From an uncultured Bacteroidales bacterium (GTDB taxonomy: Bacteria > Bacteroidota > Bacteroidia > Bacteroidales > Paludibacteraceae), in the NCBI GenBank assembly GCA_900316845.1, contig ONEG01000015.1, forward strand, positions 1-50,928: 50,928 nt of DNA, given 5' to 3'. The notes beneath the pieces are model-generated. The model had not been told where the DNA came from, searched no databases, and saw only the letters and a program-made list of their open reading frames with translations. Each line of letters begins with the position of its first letter. The stretch's first letter is position 1. This document shows, piece by piece, positions 36,222-45,537 of this stretch. The translations under genes and the position numbers were made by a program.

Positions 36222-37568
36222 ATGAAAATGAGTAAGATTTTGCCGTTCATCGCGTTAGCGTTGATAATGGCGGGTTGCAACAAACCGGCTGGTGAACTCG
36301 TGGGAGCTCGCAAGTCAACCAATTTTAAGGAGGCAAATCCTTATGGTATGTTGTTTATCAAGAAAGGTAGTTTCATGATGGGAGCCAACACACAGTCTGC
36401 TGTCTTTGAGCAGCCGGACAATGTGATCATGGTAACTGTCGATGCTTTCTGGATGGATGAGACGGAGATCACCAACAATGAGTACCACCAATTCGTGGAT
36501 TGGGTTCGTGACTCCATCGCTCTGACGAATCTGATTGCTGCCGGTATGACGGATTATGCTATTCAGCCGAAGGATGAAGACTTCGACGAGGAGAATTTCC
36601 GCATCAACTGGAGTAAGAAAGTGCCCTGGAAGAGCAAGGAGGAAGATGTCGTAGATGCGTTGTCTGCGATGTATTATTCCGATGGTCGTCTGAACACGAA
36701 CAATCTGCACTATCGCTATAACTGGGTGAATATGGACGAGGCGCTGCCGCAACGTAATAAATTCGATGTGGCAACCAGTACCTATCCTCCCGGAGCAACT
36801 GCTCGTGTAGATACATTCTGGGTAAATGCCAATAACGAGATCTGCGATTCGACAATCATCCGTCCGCTTCGTGAGCCGAAAGACCTGCTTACGGAGAAGA
36901 TTATCTGTATCTATCCGGATACCTTGGTATGGGCGCGTGACTTCCAGTTCTCGTACAACGACCCGCTGTTGCACATGTATTTCAAACACCCGGGATACTC
37001 GGAGTACCCTGTAGTAGGTGTTACGTGGGAGCAGGCGCATGCGTTCTGCAACTGGCGTACCAAACTCTTTAATATGCACTCTGCAATCGAAGTGAACGAG
37101 TATCGTCTGCCGACAGAGGCGCAGTGGGAGTACGCTGCTCGTGGTGGTCGTAAGATGGCGATGTACCCGTGGGGTAGCAACTATGCTCGCGATGGCAAAG
37201 GCTGCTTCTTTGCTAACTTCAAACCTTATCGTGGCGCTTACAACGATGATACCGGTACTACCACGATGAAAGTGGCGCAGTTCCGTCCGAACGACTTCGG
37301 TCTGTTCGATATGGCAGGAAACGTATCCGAGTGGACTAACTCGGCTTATCAATCTGCTGCCAACACGCACATTCATGACTTGAATCCGGATTACAGCTAC
37401 ATGGCTCGTAAAGCAGATCCGGACATCCTGAAACGCAAAGTCGTAAAAGGTGGTAGCTGGAAGGATATCAGTTACTTCATGCAATGTGGTGTTCGTACAT
37501 ATGAGTATCAGTACGAGAGCCGTCCGTACATCGGATTCCGTTGCGTCCGCGCGTACATAGGCGATTAA
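36222..37568 (+). CDS. gldK: T9SS outer-membrane ring lipoprotein GldK/PorK
   Basis: 448 residues. Lipoprotein signal with lipobox IMAGC (Cys19), then a formylglycine-generating-enzyme-like fold: LFIKKGSFMMGAN, VDAFWMDETEITNNEYHQF, YPVVGVTWEQAHAFCNWR, RLPTEAQWEYAARGG, and the terminal KGGSWKDISYF and YIGFRCVRAYIG. The fold is used structurally. GldK forms the periplasmic ring with GldN at the outer membrane. First of gldKLMN. Confidence 0.96.
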   Translation: MKMSKILPFIALALIMAGCNKPAGELVGARKSTNFKEANPYGMLFIKKGSFMMGANTQSAVFEQPDNVIMVTVDAFWMDETEITNNEYHQFVDWVRDSIALTNLIAAGMTDYAIQPKDEDFDEENFRINWSKKVPWKSKEEDVVDALSAMYYSDGRLNTNNLHYRYNWVNMDEALPQRNKFDVATSTYPPGATARVDTFWVNANNEICDSTIIRPLREPKDLLTEKIICIYPDTLVWARDFQFSYNDPLLHMYFKHPGYSEYPVVGVTWEQAHAFCNWRTKLFNMHSAIEVNEYRLPTEAQWEYAARGGRKMAMYPWGSNYARDGKGCFFANFKPYRGAYNDDTGTTTMKVAQFRPNDFGLFDMAGNVSEWTNSAYQSAANTHIHDLNPDYSYMARKADPDILKRKVVKGGSWKDISYFMQCGVRTYEYQYESRPYIGFRCVRAYIGD

Positions 37569-37615
37569 TCCTTATTATAAATAAAGAAACAAACTTTAAA
37601 AGCAAAATAAATATT

Positions 37616-38560
37616 ATGGCTACAGAAAAAGCTGCAAAGCAAGGTTTTGGTGCAAGATTCTTCCATTGGTATGAGTCTTATGAAGGAAAAAACATTGTAA
37701 ACATCGTTTACTCAGTAGGTGCATCCGTCGTTATTATCGGTGCATTGTTTAAGATCCTTCACTGGCCGGGTGCCAGCCAGGTGTTGATGGTCGGTATGTT
37801 TACCGAGGCGTTCTTGTTCTTGATTGGTACATTGGAGCATCCGCATCCGGAGTTCCACTGGGAGAACGTTTTTCCACAGTTGTTGGAGTATGGTACTAAG
37901 CCTGAATTGTTAGAAGAGAAATCGCATCAACCCCGTCCTACCTTGTTGGGTGCTGGTGTATCCGGAGGTGCTCCTGTTGCTGCTACCGGTATTGCTGCTA
38001 CAGTTGCTACAGCTGCTCCCGCAGCGGCTGCGGAGGCTGGCGCTAAAGCTCCGGGTCTCAAAGATGAGGATTACAAAGCATTGAAAGAGGGCTTGAATGA
38101 ATTGGCTAAAACGGCTACGCAGTTTGCTGAGTTGGGTAAAGTAGCTCAAACAGGCGTTAAACTGAACGAGAAACTGGCTGCAGCTGAAGCAGCTACCTCT
38201 GAATACGCTGCTAAATTGGCAAATGCCGGCATCGCTACCGATGGCTTGGCACAGGCAACACAAGGCCTCTCCGGCGCATACAATCAGATTGGCGCTGATA
38301 TGAAGAGTGTTGCTGAGGAGACGAAAGCATATAAGGCTGGCGTAGAGCAAGTAGGCAAGAGTATTGCTTCTCTCAACTCTGTATACGAATTACAACTGCA
38401 GGCGGTTAACGCTCAGATTGAGGCACAGAAGAATGCCGCTGCTGCAGCAAAAGAGGCTGCTGAAGCTCAGGTTGCTTTCGCTAACGGAGCTAAACAACTG
38501 CAGAAGCAAGTAGCTGATCTCAATGGTATCTATGGTAACATGCTGAACGCATTGGCATAA
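37616..38560 (+). CDS. gldL: T9SS motor protein GldL/PorL
   Basis: 314 residues from ATG 37616. Two inner-membrane spans (~27-48 and ~54-72) hold Lys46 (GALFKILHW) and Glu64 (MFTEAFLFL), matching the charged span residues tied to proton flow in GldL. The cytoplasmic part has an Ala/Thr-rich linker (~118-145), then coiled coil to the end. With GldM it forms the proton-driven motor powering T9SS. The start is supported by its position just before the spans. Confidence 0.96.
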   Translation: MATEKAAKQGFGARFFHWYESYEGKNIVNIVYSVGASVVIIGALFKILHWPGASQVLMVGMFTEAFLFLIGTLEHPHPEFHWENVFPQLLEYGTKPELLEEKSHQPRPTLLGAGVSGGAPVAATGIAATVATAAPAAAAEAGAKAPGLKDEDYKALKEGLNELAKTATQFAELGKVAQTGVKLNEKLAAAEAATSEYAAKLANAGIATDGLAQATQGLSGAYNQIGADMKSVAEETKAYKAGVEQVGKSIASLNSVYELQLQAVNAQIEAQKNAAAAAKEAAEAQVAFANGAKQLQKQVADLNGIYGNMLNALA

Positions 38561-38604
38561 GTTATTGAAAAACAGTTTAATATAAACGATAAAACACTTC
38601 AGCA

Positions 38605-40176
38605 ATGGGTGGAGCAAAAAACTGTCCGGAAACCCCGAGACAAAAGATGATTGGTATGATGTACTTGGTGCTCACCGCCATGTTGGCGTTGAACGTAAGT
38701 ACGGATATCCTCAATGGTTTTACATTGGTGGACAATAGTCTGCACTCCTCTATCGCTGCATCGGATACGCGTAATGCGAAACTCTATCGCGACTTCCAGG
38801 CGGCAAACGCCGATAACCCTGAGAAGACGCAAGAGTGGTTCGATAAGGCTGTGGAGGTTCAGAAACGTGCGGATTCACTTTTTAACTATATCCAGGATTT
38901 CAAGGAGCATATCGCTATCCTCGCCGACGGTCAGAAGACTGTTGATGCATGGAAAGCGCAAGGTATCGATCCGACGATGCATATTGAAGGAAACTCCAAT
39001 TTGGACGTGACCGGACAATATGCCATAGTACAAGGTAACGGTCTGATCCTCAAAGAGATCGTGGCTTACTATCGTGACTATGCAGCCGGTTTGGCAGAGA
39101 ACGATGCCGAGTTGCGTACCTCTATTCAGCAAACATTAGCTACCGAGCGCGGTTGGAATGCACACGAGAAAGATTCCTGCGACTGGGAGGTTGCCGTGTT
39201 CGACGGTATGCCTGTAGGTGCTTCGATCACTATCTTGACGAAGATGCAGAACGATGTTCGTTCGACGGAGAGTGAGTTGATTCAGTACCTCATGGATCGT
39301 ACGGATGCGGGTGACCTGCGCGTGAATAAACTGAACGCGTACGTGATCCCTAATTCAAACTATGTGATCCGTGGTGGTAAATATACGGCGCAAATCATCT
39401 TGGCTGCCGTTGACTCTACGCAACGTCCTGAGTACTACGTGGAGGGCCAGCGAATCAACGACCAAGGTATTTATGAGGTAGCTGCAGCAGGTGTCGGATT
39501 GAAGAAATACTCCGGTTGGATTGCTTATCAGAACCCCTCGACGGGTGAGATGGAGAACCTGCCGTTCCAAAGTGAGTATAGCGTTGGGGAGCCGGCTGTG
39601 ACGATCTCCAATAACGACCTGAACATCATGTATCGCGGCTATGACAACAAGTTCTCGATCTCCGTTCCGGGTGTTGCTAATGATAAGGTGAAGGTGAGCG
39701 TTAATGGCGCTTCCGTTCGTCAGCAAGGTGGTATCTGGATCATCAAACCGGGTGATGGTACGAAGAGTGTTTCGATCTCCGTATCGGCTGAGTTGGATGG
39801 TCGCATGCAGCCGATGGGAAGCAAGGAATACCGCGTGAAGGCGCTGCCGAAACCGGGTGCTTACTTCAAATCCGGTGAAAATGAATATAACGGTGAAAAG
39901 GCTATCCCTCGTAGTGCTCTGTTGAACGCGGGCGCAACGGTAATCGCTTCTTACGGTCCTGACGGTCTGTTAGATTTGCCGTTCCAGATTTCCGGTTTCC
40001 GTGCTAATATCAACGGTGTATATCTGGAGTCCCGCGGCAACAAGTTCACGCGTGAGCAGTTGGATCGTTTAGGCAAACTCAAGCCGGGTAACTCGGTTAT
40101 TATCACGGATATCCGTGCAAAAGGTCCGGACGGCAAAGAGATTCGCCTTTCCCCGATTCCTTTAACTCTGAACTAA
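38605..40176 (+). CDS. gldM: T9SS motor protein GldM/PorM
   Basis: 523 residues. One N-terminal span (~16-32, IGMMYLVLTAMLALNVS) enters the GldL bundle. The large periplasmic part has a helical D1 (~40-220), then Ig-like D2-D4 with PVSN-type segments such as EMENLPFQSEYSVGEPAVTI and GYDNKFSISVPGV. It links the inner-membrane motor to the GldK/N ring. Length fits the family (~515-525). Confidence 0.96.
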   Translation: MGGAKNCPETPRQKMIGMMYLVLTAMLALNVSTDILNGFTLVDNSLHSSIAASDTRNAKLYRDFQAANADNPEKTQEWFDKAVEVQKRADSLFNYIQDFKEHIAILADGQKTVDAWKAQGIDPTMHIEGNSNLDVTGQYAIVQGNGLILKEIVAYYRDYAAGLAENDAELRTSIQQTLATERGWNAHEKDSCDWEVAVFDGMPVGASITILTKMQNDVRSTESELIQYLMDRTDAGDLRVNKLNAYVIPNSNYVIRGGKYTAQIILAAVDSTQRPEYYVEGQRINDQGIYEVAAAGVGLKKYSGWIAYQNPSTGEMENLPFQSEYSVGEPAVTISNNDLNIMYRGYDNKFSISVPGVANDKVKVSVNGASVRQQGGIWIIKPGDGTKSVSISVSAELDGRMQPMGSKEYRVKALPKPGAYFKSGENEYNGEKAIPRSALLNAGATVIASYGPDGLLDLPFQISGFRANINGVYLESRGNKFTREQLDRLGKLKPGNSVIITDIRAKGPDGKEIRLSPIPLTLN

Positions 40177-40189
40177 TAGAATTAATCGT

Positions 40190-41137
40190 ATGATGAAGAA
40201 AATTAGTATTATCGCTTGCCTTCTTTGCAGCGTAATGGCTGCTCAAGCGCAACACAAGGTGATTTCGTTCTTTGACGAGATGGGTAGTGCCCGTATTCAA
40301 ACGGAGGAGTTCTCGCAGGCGCATGACACGATAGTGATGGTTGATCACCGTATTGACGACGTGATCTGGGCTCGTTATGTATATCGAATCATTGATATGC
40401 GTTACAAACAGAACTATCAACTGTATTTCCCGACCAAATCGGATGACGCGGACTATCGTAACTTGTTCAAAGTGATTGCTGATGCCGTGGTAGATGGTCT
40501 GCCTATCTATGAGAAGAACATGGAGACCATCAAGCCGGACTTCAAGCAAGATCCTCTTTCCAAGGACATGATCCCTATGATGTTCATGGCGGATGATCCT
40601 ACGGCGGACTATTCGGACGATCCGACCCACTTTGATATCACGGCTTCTGACGCTATGTTGATCCACTACGACAGTGTAGCGGATGAGTTGTCGGGCCATT
40701 TCTATCGCTTTGAGCCGATTGTGAAGAACCAGTTGAAGTACCTGATCCAGGAAGTGGTCTTCTTCGACAAGCACACCTCGCGTCTGCATCAGAAGATCAT
40801 GGCTATTGCTCCGCTCCAGTCCGATCTGATTACCACTCGTGACAGCTCGAATGTGATGGGTTCGTTGCGCGAGTCGATTATGTTCTGGATCCCGTTCGAT
40901 GCACTGCGTCCTTATCTGGCTATGCAGTATGCTATACCTAACCGCAACGAGGTGAAGCGTGTTACGTTCGACGAGTTCTTCCAGAAACGTCTGTTCACTT
41001 CGTATATCGTAGGTGAAGGAAACATGTATAACCGTTGGATTCCGGACTATGCAAAGGAGGAATCGGAAGTGAAGAAAGAACAAGCCCGCATCGCGAGCGA
41101 GTTGCTTACTTTTGAACAAGACCTCTGGGAATATTAA
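40190..41137 (+). CDS. gldN: T9SS ring protein GldN/PorN
   Basis: 315 residues with a signal peptide (ending AQAQ). The family core includes HRIDDVIWARYVYRIIDMR, LYFPTKSDDADYRNLF and ADAVVDGLPIYE (~40-110), plus QYAIPNRNEVKRVTFDEFF near the end. Partner of GldK in the periplasmic ring. Its TAA overlaps the ftsX ATG by one base, tying the T9SS genes to the downstream set. Confidence 0.95.
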   Translation: MMKKISIIACLLCSVMAAQAQHKVISFFDEMGSARIQTEEFSQAHDTIVMVDHRIDDVIWARYVYRIIDMRYKQNYQLYFPTKSDDADYRNLFKVIADAVVDGLPIYEKNMETIKPDFKQDPLSKDMIPMMFMADDPTADYSDDPTHFDITASDAMLIHYDSVADELSGHFYRFEPIVKNQLKYLIQEVVFFDKHTSRLHQKIMAIAPLQSDLITTRDSSNVMGSLRESIMFWIPFDALRPYLAMQYAIPNRNEVKRVTFDEFFQKRLFTSYIVGEGNMYNRWIPDYAKEESEVKKEQARIASELLTFEQDLWEY

Positions 41138-41997
41138 TGCGAAAACATCGATTTCGTAATTCATATCTCATTTCCGCAGTCAGCGTTTCGCTGGTCTTAT
41201 GCCTTATAGGCTTGGAATGTGTGCTCCTGCTTTCTGCAGGGGCACTTGTTACACGCATGCGCGAGAACATCACCATCACGGCGGTGCTCTCCGCGGATGC
41301 AGATAGTACGCAATGTGCGCGCTTGGAGAAGATTCTCTCGGTCGGCAATCGTTGCAGCGGTTATTCCTATGTCTCTGCCCAGCAGGCCCTGGAGGAACAT
41401 GTGCGCGCTTTGGGAGAGGACCCCAGCGCTTTCCTGGGCTATAACCCTCTGTCCGCAAGCTATGAAGTGCATCCAACCGATGCCTATAGTTCGCCGGATA
41501 GCTTGGCGTTGATAGCTGCGCAGTTGCAGGCGCTTCCTTATGTGACGGAGGTGCTCTATCCGCGTGATCTGGCGGATCTGATGAGCAGTAATGTGCATGA
41601 TTTCTCGCTCATCCTGATGGGCGTTGCGCTTGCGCTCCTTTTGGTATCGCTGGTGTTGATTGTCAACACCATCCGCCTGCAGATCTACTCCCAACGCTTT
41701 ATCATCAACACTATGACGCTCGTCGGCGCTACCTCTTGGGTTACCCGCAAGCCGTTTGTGTTGAGAAACATGCTGATGGGTTTCTGCGCAGGCATCTTTG
41801 CGCTTGGAATATTGGCCGGAGTGGTGTATTATGTGGAGCGTACGTTAGGGATGATTCTCTTCCCGTTGACGTGGCAAAATATCACGTTTGTATCCGTCAT
41901 TGTGCTCTGCTCTGGAATCCTGATCACTCTCCTTGCGTCTCTTATTGCAACGGGGAAATATATCCGCATGGATAATAACTCGTTGTATGAAATCTAA
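41137..41997 (+). CDS. ftsX: Cell division protein FtsX
   Basis: 286 residues. A first span (~10-35) and extracytoplasmic domain with ALEEHVRALGEDPSAFLGYNPL are followed by three C-terminal spans (~160-275). The second half carries LVLIVNTIRLQIYSQRFIINTM and TLVGATSWVTRKPFV, as in FtsX. With the ATPase FtsE (not in the window) it activates wall hydrolases at the division site. Translationally coupled to gldN. Confidence 0.93.
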   Translation: MRKHRFRNSYLISAVSVSLVLCLIGLECVLLLSAGALVTRMRENITITAVLSADADSTQCARLEKILSVGNRCSGYSYVSAQQALEEHVRALGEDPSAFLGYNPLSASYEVHPTDAYSSPDSLALIAAQLQALPYVTEVLYPRDLADLMSSNVHDFSLILMGVALALLLVSLVLIVNTIRLQIYSQRFIINTMTLVGATSWVTRKPFVLRNMLMGFCAGIFALGILAGVVYYVERTLGMILFPLTWQNITFVSVIVLCSGILITLLASLIATGKYIRMDNNSLYEI

Positions 41998-42015
41998 ATT
42001 TCTATATTTCTTGTT

Positions 42016-42228
42016 ATGAAACATTTACCAACGCTTAATCTCATCCTGATAGCAGTCTCTTTTGTGATCATTATTCTGGGATTTGCCCTGATGGCCGGAG
42101 AGCCTTCCGGTGAGGTGTATAATCCGGATATCTTCTCTTTCCGCCGAATAACGGTAGGTCCGATGATCTCGTTGTTTGGGTTTGTATGCATGTTGTTTGC
42201 TATTTTATTCCGCGGTAAGAAGAAATGA
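42016..42228 (+). CDS. DUF3098 small membrane protein
   Basis: 70 residues with two membrane spans (~7-28 and ~47-65), a short loop [14 protein letters not shown], and basic C-terminus (RGKKK). Matches the DUF3098 family found next to ftsX and uppP in Bacteroidota; no function proven. Its end overlaps the uppP start by four bases (ATGA). Confidence 0.85.
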   Translation: MKHLPTLNLILIAVSFVIIILGFALMAGEPSGEVYNPDIFSFRRITVGPMISLFGFVCMLFAILFRGKKK

Positions 42229-43031
42229 ATTGGTTAGAGGCACTGATATTAGGCATCGTTCAGGGACTCACGGAGTTCCTGCCTGTTTCTTCTTCAGGGC
42301 ATCTGGAGATAGGTCAGGCGCTGTTAGGGACCTCCGGTGAGGAGAATCTCAGTTTCGCCATCATCGTTCATACAGCAACGGTCTTGTCCACTCTGGTCGT
42401 CTTGTGGCGGGAGGTAGCGAGCCTTTTTACAGGCACCTTCACTACCTGGAAATGGAACGCCGAGAAAGACTACGTGGCGAAAATCCTGGTGTCGATGATC
42501 CCTGTTTTTGTCATCGGTATGTTCTTCAAGGACGAGGTAGAAGCCCTTTTCGGCAACGGTCTGCTGCTCGTTGGTATCTGCCTGCTGATCACGGCTTCCT
42601 TGCTCGGTTTGAGCGAGTGGCTTCAGAAACGCCGCCGCAACGCCGGACACGAAGTGACTTATAAAGATGCGATCATCATCGGTCTGGCGCAGGCTTGCGC
42701 GGTACTGCCCGGCTTAAGTCGCTCCGGTACGACGATTGCTACCGGCCTGTTATGCGGCGTCAAGAAAGAGAGTGTTGCGCAGTTCTCCTTCCTCATGGTA
42801 CTCATCCCTATCTTAGGAGAAGCATTTCTCGACCTGCTGAAGTTGTTGCAGGGCGAAGAGGTCTCCGATCTGGCATTGCTCCCTGCGGCCGTCGGCTTTG
42901 TGGCAGCGTTCGTCACCGGATGTCTCGCATGTCGTTTCATGCTGGAGATAGTCCGCCGCCAGCGTCTGGTATGGTTCGCCATCTACTGCGCTATTGTGGG
43001 TTCCGTAACGATTATTGCTACCGTCTGCTGA
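42225..43031 (+). CDS. uppP: Undecaprenyl-diphosphatase
   Basis: 268 residues, about eight spans. Recycles the wall-lipid carrier by removing a phosphate from undecaprenyl diphosphate. Signature [20 protein letters not shown] (split [13 protein letters not shown] here, ~13-27) and the second motif [14 protein letters not shown] (~163-176). Stop one base before the truB ATG. Confidence 0.96.
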   Translation: MNWLEALILGIVQGLTEFLPVSSSGHLEIGQALLGTSGEENLSFAIIVHTATVLSTLVVLWREVASLFTGTFTTWKWNAEKDYVAKILVSMIPVFVIGMFFKDEVEALFGNGLLLVGICLLITASLLGLSEWLQKRRRNAGHEVTYKDAIIIGLAQACAVLPGLSRSGTTIATGLLCGVKKESVAQFSFLMVLIPILGEAFLDLLKLLQGEEVSDLALLPAAVGFVAAFVTGCLACRFMLEIVRRQRLVWFAIYCAIVGSVTIIATVC

Positions 43032-43032
43032 T

Positions 43033-43728
43033 ATGTGGGATTTTGAGCAAGGCGAAGTGTTGGCTTTTGACAAGCCCCTGCACTGGACTTCCTTTGATCT
43101 GGTGGCAAAAGTGCGGTATAACCTTTGCAAGAAACTGGGTACCAAGAAACTGAAAGTCGGTCATACCGGTACGCTGGACCCTCTGGCAACGGGCGTGGTG
43201 ATCATCTGCACGGGTCGCAAAACGAAACTGATTGACCAGCTGCAATACGATGTGAAGGAATATGTCGCTACGCTTCAGTTAGGCGCTACGACACCCTCGT
43301 ATGATCTGGAGAAAGAGATCGATCAGACTTACCCGACCGAGCATATCACCCGCGAGTTGATCGACCGGACGATACCGCTCTTTAAGGGAGAACAATGGCA
43401 GACACCGCCGGCTTTCTCTGCCATTCAGATCAATGGCAAGCGGGCATATGAGTTTGCCCGCAAGGGCGAAGAGGTGGAACTCAAACCGAGACTCCTGGTC
43501 ATTGACGAGATAGAGGTCTTGAGTTTTGACGAAGAGAAAATGCTCCTCACCATTCGTGTCGTGTGCTCCAAAGGCACCTACATCCGCGCCTTGGCTCGTG
43601 ACATCGGCGAGCGCCTGCAATCCGGAGCGCACCTCACTGCTTTGCGCAGAACACGTGTAGGAGACACCCGTGTGGAGGATTGCTACACGATCGAACAATT
43701 TTTAGAAAAACTGAATGCTGAAAACTGA
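43033..43728 (+). CDS. truB: tRNA pseudouridine(55) synthase
   Basis: 231 residues from ATG 43033. Makes the T-loop pseudouridine of tRNAs. Catalytic Asp in GHTGTLDPLATG (~38-49), then KEYVATLQLGATTPSYD and GTYIRALARDIGE. No C-terminal PUA domain, as usual for short TruB. Its stop codon lies inside the second unit of a 14-bp tandem repeat. Confidence 0.95.
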   Translation: MWDFEQGEVLAFDKPLHWTSFDLVAKVRYNLCKKLGTKKLKVGHTGTLDPLATGVVIICTGRKTKLIDQLQYDVKEYVATLQLGATTPSYDLEKEIDQTYPTEHITRELIDRTIPLFKGEQWQTPPAFSAIQINGKRAYEFARKGEEVELKPRLLVIDEIEVLSFDEEKMLLTIRVVCSKGTYIRALARDIGERLQSGAHLTALRRTRVGDTRVEDCYTIEQFLEKLNAEN

Positions 43729-43738
43729 ATGCTGAAAG
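43711..43738 (+). repeat. 14-bp tandem repeat across the truB stop codon
   Basis: CTGAATGCTGAAAA then CTGAATGCTGAAAG; each holds two related 7-mers. The truB TGA (43726-43728) is inside the second unit. Confidence 0.9.
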
Positions 43739-43750
43739 CCCTAAAAGACT

Positions 43751-44872
43751 ATGTACAAATCCAATGATATGAGACTGTGTCAGTTTAAGTTTAAACTGCC
43801 AGAAGAATTAATCGCTCAGTACCCTGCGCCTTATCGCGATGACGCAAAAATGATGGTTCTCCACCGTAAGACCGGAGAGATCGAACATAAGCTTTTGCCG
43901 GAACTGGTGCAATATTTTGACGAAGGAGACCTCTTTGTCTTCAATGACTCCAAGGTCTTTCCGGCGCGTTTATGGGGCTATAAGGAGAAGACCAACGCTC
44001 TGATAGAGGTCTTCCTTCTCCGCGAACTCAACCACCGCACACGTTACTGGGATGTGTTGGTGGAGCCGGCGCGCAAGATCCGTATTGGTAACAAACTGAC
44101 GTTCGAGGATGACCCCTCTATCGTAGCAGAGGTCATTGATAACACTACCAGCCGCGGCCGTACGTTCCGCTTCCTGACGGACTACGACAACGAGGAGTTT
44201 GTGTCGCGTCTCTATGCCTTAGGAAGCGCTCCGCTGCCTAAGTATATCCGTCGTCCGATGACTCCGGAGACTCTGGAGAAATATCAGGAGGTCTTCCATG
44301 ACCTGCCTGTCCGCGAGATGGATACCGAGCGCTATCAGACGATTTTCGCCAGTAACGTAGGCGCAGTAGCTGCTCCGGCTTCGGGTCTGCATTTCTCCAA
44401 ACAACTCCTCAAACGCATGGAGATTCAAGGTATCGAGGCAACCTTCATGACCAGCCATGTATCCCTCGGCATCTTCAAGGAGATTGATGTAGAGGACCTG
44501 ACGAAGAATAAGATGGAGTCCGAGCAGATCATCTTGCCGGAAGCTATGGCGCAAGCGGTCAACAAAGCCCACGAGAACCAACGCCGTGTCTGTGCGGTCG
44601 GTACCGAAGTCATGCGCGCTATGGAGCATGTGGCCGGCACAAATGGTCAACTCAAGGCCTACGACGGATGGACGAACAAATTCATCTTCCCGCCTTATCA
44701 CTTCTCCGTGGCGAATAGTTTCTTCGTCAATTTCTACATGCCGTGCTCCAGCCAGCTGCTGATGGTGGCTGCTTTTGCGGGTTACGAAGAGACCATGCAT
44801 GCCTACGAAGAGGCCATCAAGGAAGGTTATCGTTTTGGCGACTACGGAGATGCGATGTTAATTGTAGATTAA
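43751..44872 (+). CDS. queA: S-adenosylmethionine:tRNA ribosyltransferase-isomerase
   Basis: 373 residues (367 from the in-frame ATG at 43769, which begins MRLCQFKFKLPEELIAQ). Adds the epoxycyclopentane precursor of queuosine to tRNA. The family segments PEELIAQYPAPYRDDAKMMV, VFNDSKVFPARLWG, NVGAVAAPASGLHFS and TSHVSLGIFKEI are present. Its TAA overlaps the ung ATG by one base. Confidence 0.95.
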   Translation: MYKSNDMRLCQFKFKLPEELIAQYPAPYRDDAKMMVLHRKTGEIEHKLLPELVQYFDEGDLFVFNDSKVFPARLWGYKEKTNALIEVFLLRELNHRTRYWDVLVEPARKIRIGNKLTFEDDPSIVAEVIDNTTSRGRTFRFLTDYDNEEFVSRLYALGSAPLPKYIRRPMTPETLEKYQEVFHDLPVREMDTERYQTIFASNVGAVAAPASGLHFSKQLLKRMEIQGIEATFMTSHVSLGIFKEIDVEDLTKNKMESEQIILPEAMAQAVNKAHENQRRVCAVGTEVMRAMEHVAGTNGQLKAYDGWTNKFIFPPYHFSVANSFFVNFYMPCSSQLLMVAAFAGYEETMHAYEEAIKEGYRFGDYGDAMLIVD

Positions 44873-45534
44873 TGACAGTACGTATAGACCCATCTTGGCA
44901 GCGCGTTTTGCAGACGGAGTTTGACAAGCCTTATTTCGAACTCCTCACCTCCTATGTGCGCTCCCAGTATCAGACCCGTCGGTGTTTTCCTCCGGCTGGT
45001 CTGATTTTTAATGCCTTTGACTCCTGTCCTTTCGACTCCGTCCGTGTCGTCATCATCGGTCAGGACCCCTATCATGAGGAAGGACAGGCGATGGGACTCT
45101 CTTTCTCTGTGCCCGAAGGAGTGCAGATTCCCCCATCGCTCATGAATATCTACAAGGAGATCCACCGCGATTTAGGCAAACCCATCCCTCAGTCCGGAGA
45201 CCTCCGCCGATGGGCGAAGCAGGGTGTTCTCCTGCTCAATGCCACTCTGACGGTCGAGGCGCATAAAGCCGGCAGCCATCAAGGCAAGGGGTGGGAAGAA
45301 CTGACCGATGCCGCCATCGCAGCCCTCAATAAAGAGCGCAGCCATCTCGTCTTCATGCTCTGGGGCTCCTACGCGCAGCGCAAAGGGCAATATATCGACC
45401 GCCGTAAACATCTGGTTCTCCAGACCTCGCACCCTTCGCCCCTCTCTGTCTATCGCGGTTTTGACGGCTGCGGGCATTTTAGTGCGGCAAATAACTATCT
45501 CATAAAAAACGGCCTCGAGCCAATAGACTGGTAA
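44872..45534 (+). CDS. ung: Uracil-DNA glycosylase, family 1
   Basis: 220 residues from ATG 44872, which shares a base with the queA stop. Removes uracil from DNA. The water-activating motif GQDPYHEEGQAMGLSFSV is present (Asp65), as are NIYKEIHRDLG, GVLLLNATLTV and the HPSPLSVYRGF loop with catalytic His. Three bases before polA, pairing base excision with repair synthesis. Confidence 0.96.
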   Translation: MTVRIDPSWQRVLQTEFDKPYFELLTSYVRSQYQTRRCFPPAGLIFNAFDSCPFDSVRVVIIGQDPYHEEGQAMGLSFSVPEGVQIPPSLMNIYKEIHRDLGKPIPQSGDLRRWAKQGVLLLNATLTVEAHKAGSHQGKGWEELTDAAIAALNKERSHLVFMLWGSYAQRKGQYIDRRKHLVLQTSHPSPLSVYRGFDGCGHFSAANNYLIKNGLEPIDW

Positions 45535-45537
45535 ACC

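Noticed and set aside
36315..37484. A 389-codon minus-strand reading frame opposite gldK
   Set aside because: gldK is certain from its motifs and neighbours; the antisense frame looks like codon-bias shadow.
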